Assembly (NCBI GenBank): GCA_033675265.1
Contig: JAUJYZ010000284.1
Location: 38,501 to 102,500, forward strand
Direction of reading: 5' to 3'
DNA: 64,000 nucleotides
Origin: Actinostola sp. cb2023
Lineage: Eukaryota > Cnidaria > Anthozoa > Actiniaria > Actinostolidae
Under the pieces are notes generated by a model. It did no database searches. It was not told the origin of the DNA and was given only the letters and a program-made list of their open reading frames with translations. Made by a program: the position numbers and the translations under genes. Shown here in pieces: positions 51,800 to 62,600 of this stretch (the first letter of the stretch is position 1; every line of letters begins with the position of its first letter).

Positions 51800-54700
51800 G
51801 CCGTCCGTAATTTGTAGAGTGGACCAACATCAGCAATTAAAAACCAACTGCAACCCATTAATAGGAGAGCAAAGTGATTCCACTTTAGTTTTCGGCTTCT
51901 CTAATCCATCTGGTATCATTGAACCTGGACCGGCCACACACGTCCGTCAAAGCTCTTTATGCGATGGCTTCTTCCTCAGCTCGAAAACAAACCAAGGTGG
52001 TTCTGAGATACACCGCATGATGGTAGAAAGCAAGTTCTCTTCGAATTTACCAGATCCCAACGCCGGTGACCCAAATCAAGTCCAAACGACTAAGGATAGC
52101 AGAGCCCAATGTCAGCCAGAGAAAAGCCTGTCTCTAGTAATACCCCAGCAGAAAGACGGTACACCACATCAAGACAAGATGGCTTGGTGTAGCACAACCC
52201 AATGGCAGCCAGAGAAAAGCCAGTCTCTACTAATACCGAAGCAGAAAGACGGTACATCACATCAAGACAAGATGGCTTCGTGTAGTACAGCCCAATGGCA
52301 GCCAGAGAAAAGGCAGTCTCTAATTATACCCAAGCAGAAAGACGGTATACCACATCAAGACAAGATGGCTTGGTGTAGCACAACCCAATGGCAGCCAGAG
52401 AAAAGCCAGTCTCTACTATTACCCCAGCAGAAAGACGGTGCACCACATCAAGACAAGATGGCTTGGTGTAGTACAACCCAATGGCAGCCAGAGAAAAGCC
52501 AGTCTCTACTAATATCCAAGCAGAAAGACGGTACACCACATCAAGACAAGATGGCTTGGTGTAGCACAACCCAATGGCAGCCAGAGAAAAGCCAGTATCT
52601 ACTAATACCGAAGCAGAAAGACGGTACACCACATCAAGACAAGATGGCTTCGTGTAGTACAGCCCAATGGCAGCCAGAGAAAAGGCAGTCTCTAATTATA
52701 CCCAAGCAGAAAGACGGTACACCACATCAAGACAAGATGGCTTCGTGTAGTACAGCCCAATGGCAGCCAGAGAAAAGGCAGTCTCTACTAATACCCCAGC
52801 AGAAAGACGGTACACCACATCAAGACAAGATGGCTTCGTGTAGCACAACCCAATGGCAGCCAGAGAAAAGGCAGTCTCTAATTATACCCAAGCAGAAAGA
52901 CGGTACACCACATCAAGACAAGATGGCTTCGTGTAGTACAGCCCAATGTCAGCCAGAGAAAAGGCAGCCTCTAATAATACCCAAGCAGAAAGACGGTACA
53001 CCACATCAAGACAAGATGGCTTCGTGTAGTACAGCCCAATGGCAGCCAGAGAAAAGGCAGTCTCTAATTATACCCAAGAAGAAAGACGGTACACCACATC
53101 AAGACAAGATGGCTTCGTGTAGTACAGCCCAATGGCAGCCAGAGAAAAGACAGTCTCTAATTATACCCATGCAGAAAGACGGTACACCACATCAAGACAA
53201 GATGGCTTCGTGTAGTACAGCCCAATGGCAGCCAGAGAAAAGGCAGTCTCTAATTATACCCAAGCAGAAAGACGGTACACCACATCAAGACAAGATGGCT
53301 TCGTGTAGTACAGCCCAATGGCAGCCAGAGAAAAGGCAGTCTCTAATTATACCCATGCAGAAAGACGGTACACCACATCAAGACAAGATGGCTTCGTGTA
53401 GCACAACCCAATGGCAGCCAGAGAAAAGGCAGTCTCTAATAATATCCAAGCAGAAAGACGGTACACCACATCAAGACAAGATGGCTTCGTGTAGTGCAGC
53501 CCAATGGCAGCCAGAGAAAAGGCAGTCTCTACTAATACCCCAGCAGAAAGACGGTACACCACATCAAGACAAGATGGCTTCGTGTAGCACAACCCAATGG
53601 CAGCCAGAGAAAAGCCAGTCTCTACTAATACCCCAGCAGAAAGACGGTACACCACATCAAGACAAGATGGCTTCGTGTAGCACAACCCAATGGCAGCCAG
53701 AGAAAAGCCAGTCTCTACTAATACCGAAGCAGAAAGACGGTACATCACATCAAGACAAGATGGCTTCGTGTAGTACAGCCCAATGGCAGCCAGAGAAAAG
53801 ACAGTCTCTAATTATACCCAAGCAGAAAGACGGTGTACCACATCAAGACAAGATGGCTTGGTGTAGCACAACCCAATGGCAGCCAGAGAAAAGGCAGTCT
53901 CTAATTATACCCATGCAGAAAGACGGTACACCACATCAAGACAAGATGGCTTCGTGTAGCACAACCCAATGGCAGCCAGAGAAAAGGCAGTCTCTAATTA
54001 TACCCAAGCAGAAAGACGGTACACCACATCAAGACAAGATGGCTTCGTGTAGTACAGCCCAATGGCAGCCAGAGAAAAGGCAGTTTCTACTAATACCGAA
54101 GCAACAAGACGGTACACCACATCAAGACAAGATGGCTTCGTGTAGCACAACCCAATGGCAGCCAGAGAAAAGGCAGTCTCTACTAATACCCCAGCAGAAA
54201 GACGGTACACCACATCAAGACAAGATGGCTTCGTGTAGTACAGCCCAATGGCAGCCAGAGAAAAGGCAGCCTCTAATTATACCCAAGCAGAAAGACGGTA
54301 CACCACATCAAGACAAGATGGCTTCGTGTAGTACAGCCCAATGGCAGCCAGAGAAAAGGCAATCTCTAATAATACCCAAGCAGAAAGACGGTACACCACA
54401 TCAAGACAAGATGGCTTGGTGTAGCAAAACCCAATGGCAGCCAGAGAAAAGGCAGTCTCTACTAATACCCAAGCAGAAAGACGGTACACCACATCAAGAC
54501 AAGATGGCTTCGTGTAGTACAGCCCAATGGCAGCCAGAGAAAAGGCAGTCTCTAATTATACCCAAGCAGAAAGACGGTACACCACATCAAGACAAGATGG
54601 CTTGGTGTAGCACAACCCAATGGCAGCCAGAGAAAAGCCAGTCTCTACTAATACCGAAGCAACAAGACGACACACCACATCAAGACAAGATGGCTTCGTG

Positions 54701-57700
54701 TAGTACAGCCCAATGGCAGCCAGAGAAAAGGCAGTCTCTAATTATACCCAAGCAGAAAGACGGTGTACGACATACCAAAAAGATACACGAGTGCCCTGTG
54801 TGTTTCAAAAGGCTCGCGAAATCTTCCCATTTGAAGGTAAATATTTATTTCTAAACTTGGCGGTTGTTAATATATATTATCATTCACATTATTTTCTCCG
54901 GGATTTTCATTGGTCGAGAGACGACTACGTCACTGCAGATAACTTCCTACGAATAAGTGTTTTCGTTCTCCTCGACAATGGCAGCTCGATTTTTTCCAGA
55001 GTTGTTGCTTTAGGTGAGAGAAAATAACGTGAATGATAAAACAATTATTGGACTCGGTCTTTGCAAAACATCGTGATTTTGTCAGTGTCTCGCATTCTGC
55101 TCGCCACTGACAAATCACGATATTTTGCTCAACCTCGTCCAATAATTGCTAATTGTTTTGTACCTAATTGCATAATCGTTGTCGGGGTGAAAAACATAAA
55201 TCACGGAAGCCAAGACCGCAAGGACGTCTGGGAAAGCACTAAATGAGCGACGCTTCATGCAGAAGAAATAAATATTCTTTATTTTAAGATTGTTTGTGCG
55301 TAGGCATATCAAACTTATGTCCTGCATCATTGAACATTTGCTCCTGTTGGGATCCAGTATCACGCGGACAACGTTTTTGTTAATGCGCAAAATGATTGAA
55401 TTATAAAGGTACTTTGTTTACTAAAGCATATTTGAGGCCCGATTAATCCAGCAATTTATTCTGTGGCCGCTAAACAAAGCAGACTAGTTTATCATTTCTC
55501 AATTGATCTTTTTCCTTTGACAATGTGTAAATTAAGTAGCTAAAATATAAAAGAGGATGGTAAGCTGCATATCGGTTTCCTCAACAGGGGAAAATATATT
55601 ACAAATTCGAACTTACTTATTGATCTTGTGTGTAAATATTGGAAATTGCCTTCAAAAACGTCCTCAGTTTCCGAGCCATAGTTTATTTTCGAATTCCCCT
55701 ATGTACGGCTACTACATACAGAGCACCAACTCAGAGCACCAATATGATGTTCACGATTACCAAACAAAGAGTTTTAGATTTCATTTTGCCGCAGCTTAAT
55801 TTTATCCAATATACATGTATTTTATATGAAAACGCGCGTAACAATACAGAGCATTAGAATCTGGCGGTAGGTTTTTGATCGACACATTTCCCAAGGAATT
55901 CAGAGGGTTTTTGTGTGTAGCGTAAGTCACGTTCTCCTATATCTCTTCAGAGATTTCAGTTCGGTCGATTTTGAAGAAACGGAAAATGCCGCGGTCAAGC
56001 ATATTTATTTTTGTTTGAATTGCCAGCTAATTCATTCCTTACATATTCGTCTTTTATATTTTGCTGGTAGGTTTTTTATTTTTATTTTAACAATGCAGTA
56101 AAAAGCAAAAATGTATCAAAATCATGCTGTTTTTCGCCGTAACAAGACTCGCCTCATCTGCATATGTGAAACAATGACCTTTTGTATAACATAAGTTTGA
56201 TATGTTCAGTAAAATTCAAAGAAAATAAGCTTCATCTACGCTAATTTTTGACGGATTTATTCCGAGCTTTCGGGTTCCAGACCCATCGTCAGGGAAATGA
56301 TGGTACAATATTCTTTAGTTTCCAATATTGAAGAACAGTTTAGCTAAGAACCGGCTACAAGTACGAATAGAAAGGTTTTGAGTTGGCGATGTCATTTGCT
56401 ATTTGATAATTTCAATTTCCCATAATTCCTTTTGGTCAATTTGGTATACTGTAAAATTCCGAAAATAAACTGAGCTTGGCTGGATGACTATTTACGTACC
56501 AAACTATTTGTCTGTACTCTACCCATCCTCGGGAAATTCCAAGCGTTCATCGAAGCTGGCAACTCAACAAAAGTAAAGTCAATGATCTACGTGACTGAAG
56601 AAACAGGCGGTTTCCTACTCAGCTGGCCTTTGAAAGTTAAATGGACGGCAAGTCAAGATACACACCGATGAAACAGTCCCACCAGTTGCCCAGCCTCACA
56701 GACGGGTACCGTTCCACGTTCGAAACCAGTTAGAGGAACAACTGGAAAAAGACGAACAGCAAGGGGTAATAGAACGCGTAGATGGTCCGACGCCCTGGGT
56801 ATCGCCCATCGTTGTGGTACCAAAGAAAGAGCCTGGCAAAATACGACTCTGCGTAGACATGAGACAAGCTAATCAAGCCGTACAGCGAGAGAGACACTTG
56901 ACACCCACGATCAAGGAAATCGTCAAAGACCTGAACGGAGCGATAGTGTTCAGTAAACTTGATTTCAAACGAGTCAAGAACCATCACTACGTTCAGCACT
57001 CACCTTGGACCCAGACGATACAAACGCCTTAACTTTGGAGTATCAAGCGCGTCTGAAATATTCCAAAACGCCATCTGTGAAACACTAGCAGGAATTCCAG
57101 GTGCAATCAACCTCAGCGACGACATTTTAGTCTATGGAAAGACCCAGAAAGAGCGCAACGACTCACTGCGAGCTACATTTCAACGTCTGAAAGAAAATGG
57201 CCTCACGCTGAACAAGAAAACTGTGTGTACAACCAGCCTAGTCTAGAGTTCTTTGGATACGTCTTCCCTGCCGAGGGCCGGATGTCACCAGATCCAAAGA
57301 AGATTGAAGAGATAGTCAACCTAGAGGCTCCATTAAACACATCCGAAGTGAGAAGCTTCCTCGAGATGACCGATTACTGCTCAAGGTTCATACCTAGCTC
57401 CCAGGGGGGGTACTCAGGGGTATCAGTGACGGGGAGGTGCGAAGGCTTTTTTTGGGTTTGAAATTCGCGGCTTGGGACTTTTTTGGGGTTTTCATTTTTC
57501 TGGTGGACTTTTTTTGATATAAAGATTTTGGCAAGGACTTTTTTTGGGGTTGATAAAAATGATATCCTACCGTTCTCGATTTTATGCGGAGAAAAATTGG
57601 ACTTTTTGGGGGTTACGATTTTGGGCCGTTGGACTTTTTTGGGGGTCTTGTTTTTGCGTAATGGACTTTTTTTGGGTTAAAATGTTTGGCCTCATTCGCA

Positions 57701-59119
57701 CCTCCCCGTCACTGATACCCCTGAGTACCCCCCCCCTGGGACCTAGCTACTCGACGATGACTCAACCTCTCCGAGAATTGACCCAGAAGGAACAGCACTG
57801 GCAATGGACAGATCGTCACCAACATGCCTTCCATCAAGTCAAAGATGCCCTAGCGAAAGCATCTACTACAGCGTATCTCAGCTAGATCCAAAGACCGGTG
57901 AAAGACACATCGTCGCCTATGCAAGTAGATCCCTCTCTGACACCGAAGCAAGGTACAGCCAGACAGAACGGGAAGCATTGGGAGTAGTTTGTGAATACCT
58001 TCACCTCTACATATATGGTAAACGTATCACGGTTTACACGGATCACAAGCCTTTGATCCACATATACAGCAATCCAAAATCTAAACCACCATGCAGCTCG
58101 ACTAGAAAGATGGTTACTACGCTTGCAGCCATATCAAGGCACGGTAGCATACGGACGAGGAGAAGACAACCCTGCTGACTACATATCAAGACACCCTGAC
58201 TAGGCAACAAGTATCAACGAGCAGACAAGAGAAAGTTGCAGAGGAGTTTGTGGACTATACAGCTACATCGCTCAGACATCAACGCCAAAAGCCCTCAATA
58301 TTCCGGGCATTGAGGAAGCCACTGAAAGTGATCCTACCTTATAAACTGTATCAGAAGCTATCTACACCGGAATTCGAAATTGGTTAGAACCAGCCAAGTG
58401 ACTAGACATCAACAACTCACTGTCGACATTTAAGCAAACTAGACGCTCTACTAGCGTGAACTTGGGCTTCTTAATAAAGCTGTTTTGATAGATTTTAATT
58501 GTGAAACCTAATAGCTTGTATCATCATACAGAAGTAGTTTTAGCCTACATGTATTAGAGTGCAATTTAGAAAAGCGTGAAATAGTACTATTACTAAATAT
58601 ACTAAATAGTACTAAATAGTGCTATTTCTATTGTTTTCTATTGTTTCATTAGTGCTATTTAGTACTAAATATAACTAATTAGTTATTTAGTTTTCAAGCT
58701 TTTCTAAATTGCACTCTACTTGCAGAATTTAAGTCACTCGTTGCGTAACTCAGTAGAGCATACATACGTAATTAGCTTCAACACTCACACTCCTAGCTGA
58801 CAGCTGCATGGCGAAGCACATTTCGATTACCTTGCAAGAAACGATTTCACAAACTCAATAAAATTACGATCGACTTTAAGCCACAGACATCTGTTAGATA
58901 GAAATACACTTTCAGACAGAATTACAAGGCCAAAAAGTATTCTCTAGGATATTTGCATATTTACTAAGCAGTATTAATGAACGACTCGACTGGCTCGAGC
59001 AAGGGAGCACGGCAAAATCCTTTTTGAATGCTGCTGGTGATTTGATTTATCGTTACGTACGTCTGCCATCTTGAATTTCGTTGATAAGCTGCTGACCACA
59101 ACTTCGATCTGTATACTCA

Positions 59120-59150
<31 letters not shown>

Positions 59151-59458
59151 GCGCATGCGCTATGGTGACCACTTGCAGATTTGGCGTAGAAACATGACGA
59201 CGACGAGGAAAAACCGTCTGTAATCTTAGACTTGGGCCTTCCACAGGAAGCCCAAGTAATAACATTTCGACGTCATCAAAGCGCATGTGTAACGTTTGCC
59301 GTAGATCCCACACGGCTTACAGCTCTGCTTTGGCATAAGAGAAGGTTGTGCAAGGAATTAGTAGTAGTAGTAGAAGTAGAAGCAGTAGCAGTAGCAGTAG
59401 CAGTAGCAGTAGTAGCAGTAGCAGTAGCAGTAGCAGTAGTAGCAGTAGCAGTAGCAGT

Positions 59459-59526
<68 letters not shown>

Positions 59527-59605
59527 CAGTAGCAGTAGCAGTAGCAGTAGCAGTAGCAGTAGCAGTAGCAGTAGCAGTAGCAGTAGCAGTAGCAGTAGCA
59601 GTAGC

Positions 59606-59683
<78 letters not shown>

Positions 59684-62600
59684 TTATTTATTCACGTGTC
59701 ATAATTGAGCACAAAACTCTTTTAAACATGAACGTGCTACTTAATTAAGGAATTATACTTGAAAAGGGGCCTGGATTTTGAAAAGGCACTGAGTAGTATT
59801 TTAGTAGTTTCATTACTAATCATCCTCCATAATCCGGTTAGCACTTCACGTCCTGCATTATGGAGGCTCGTGATTTTCAAACTTTTCTCGTGTTCTCCCA
59901 ACATCCCACGTGTTTGTAAAAGTGAATATAAACACGGAAAATGTGTTGTATTGCTTTTATAAAATACCTACAAGGTTTTCTTTACGCAGGTTTTCATTGA
60001 TCAAATGTGCAATTCTCCTGAAAACATCAGAAATGGCTCACCATCCAGTCAAATCTTGCGAAAGAAATCAAAATGGCAAAGCGACTCGACAACTTTTATC
60101 TGTGTCGTTTCGCCGAAGTGTTTTGACAGGAAAATCGTTTTGAAGAATGCTATTTTCTGTCAGAAAATTACAGAAGAATGCTTCCTTTGTTAGTTACTAG
60201 TGTATCCTGTAAACACAAAAGACGAAGAAAAGTGAGAAAAACCTGAGCTGATTCAATGAAGACGTCAAATTTTCTGAAATATTTCACAACTTGATGAATG
60301 GAGCACGAAGTCAGGTAGCCAAATCTCCAGTTTTTGTCGTATTTTTGAACCTTAATTTTCATAAGTTTTCTCGTCAAGAATGTATAAGACTGGGAGCAGT
60401 GAGCTGGTGCTCAAAGTCAACTTATGTGGAACGTTTGAATTGTCATGATGATCTTACTGTAATCGGGTAGAGAAATGACAATTATTTCAGCACAATTTTG
60501 ACAAGAAATGATAAAATTATCGCTTAGTAAGCAAAAACAAAACTATAAAACTGTATTTAGAGTGAAATCTGGATATGCAATTAGGAAGGACTGTATAAAA
60601 TTAGCATGTCCCCCGTCACATATATAGAGCTGTACACGGCTGTCTCACTGATTTTCGTCTTTATAATAGAGTCGAATAAAAACGTGCTGCGCTAGAATAA
60701 GTAGAGATATGAGAGAAAAAACATATTTAGTGTCAATTCCTTAAAGACGTTTTGGTTTGTAGATTATTGCGGAAGTTTTCAATGAAAGATTAGGTGTCCC
60801 CTTTTGTTCCGATTTTCTACATAACTATATGTTTTGACGGAAAAAAAAATCAAATCCAGATAGAAAATCAGAAACTATACAGAAGAATATAAAGTCCATT
60901 AATTTATTAACAATTTGGCGTTCCTCTGTTTAAAATCGGACTTATACTTCAGTAATTATATAACATCAAAGTTGACTGAATGCATCTGTCGACAGACAAA
61001 CAAATACAATCAAAACATCATTTGTCTTTCAAATTTCGCGCTTTAATGCCAGTACTTCAATCAGGATTTCAACAGATCATTGGGAGCAAGTTGTCCATTC
61101 AGCATATAATAGTATGGCGGTAAAAAATATCTTACACTGGTTGTTTTTTATTTTTCTGTTCCCCTAGGAAGTTTCCTGAATTTTTTGTCGACACAAAGGC
61201 CAATGATTTGCATGATACAACACGTAGTCACGCAAAACCTTTTCGGCTCTTTATTAATTCCTTAAAATAAGTTTTGCCAATAACTTTGTTCTGAAACTTT
61301 GCATGGACATTAATTATGTAATGGACATTTAAAAACTGCAAAAAAAAGAGGGGGTCACCATTCTGGGTTTTCGCGCTAGATGCTCTTCAAATATATCAAT
61401 TTATAGGTGTATAGCCAAATGTGGTAGCAACCGGAACTTGTAATGAAAAACTATTTTTTCTCGGTCCAAAGAACTTCCTTATAACATAGATTACCTATAT
61501 TTCTAAGTTTACTTCTACAAAATCAATCAAAGTAATTGAATGACTATGATTGTTGAAATATTAACGAAGTATGTGCGTCCAGAAATCGTACGCTTTAACT
61601 ATTCTCATCTAAATGTTTGAAAATTTATCCAATAAACGTTCCTTCATATTTCGATATATAATACGCAGCACCGATTATTAAAGAACTCAAAAAAATGGGG
61701 GCCACCATTCTCGTTTTCAATTTATTTTGAAAAAAACGTCAGTTACACTTGAAATATTTAACGATTTTCCAATGGTCTCCAATGTGCGCAAGCTCGCGCG
61801 AGCTTCAGAATCGTGCGCAATACAGCGTGCGCAATGCAAAACAAGGGAATTACCTTAATTCTCGTATTTAACACTAATATTTTATGATCATGCTAAAATT
61901 TATAGCATTTTTTCACAAATAGAATAAGATGTGTTTAGACTCGTTACCAGGCCACACGCGGATTATTCCATTGATGGCCAGAATAATGGATGTTATTTTA
62001 ATAACAAGAAAATGAGAAAAAAATATCGATTCTGATGTTCTTCGTTATTGTCTGAAATTTTACATGAACGAAATTGCATATTTTGTATTTTCAAAAAAAA
62101 ATCATTTTGTGACGCTTTTGAGCACCAGCTCACTGCTTCCAGTCATAAACGATGGATGTTTTTGAGACACACGACGATATTTTTTCTCTGACATATTTTG
62201 CTTCTTTCAGTCGTACACTTGATAAAATATTGTAGCTATAGAACTCAAAGAACGGTTAGTATGTGAGTTACATTTAGTTTTCTTCGTTATTCAATGTTCT
62301 GGACAAAATAGGACGACTCATCTGTCACTCGTCGTTTCGTGTGTAATCAAGCTCAATTCATGCACATTTTCGGCTTCAAAACAACAAAATCACATTTAGA
62401 TAGAAGTTGAACTTGAGAAAATAAGAAATGCTGTAATTCTATGGCTTTTGTTTAGTAATTATAAAGAAAACATGTTTGACAACAGAAAAAATATATTTGT
62501 CGAATTGAATCCACTGCATCGCTTCAAAGTCTGTCAAGGTCACGGAAACCATGTTTATATTCACTTTTACAAACACGTGCGGTTTTTGGGAGCTTCTAGC

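Noticed and set aside
51819..51821. Start codon of the repeat-domain protein at 51819
   Set aside because: The codon is GTG and lies inside an exon that begins at a splice acceptor; not a genuine initiator.
53347..53748. Reverse-strand frames within the zinc-finger repeat exon
   Set aside because: The 93-bp unit keeps the complementary strand open as well; splice and zinc-finger evidence supports only the plus strand.
59232..59708. 158-codon poly-A/V frame and poly-S frame
   Set aside because: Trinucleotide array GTA/GCA; open only because the period is 3.
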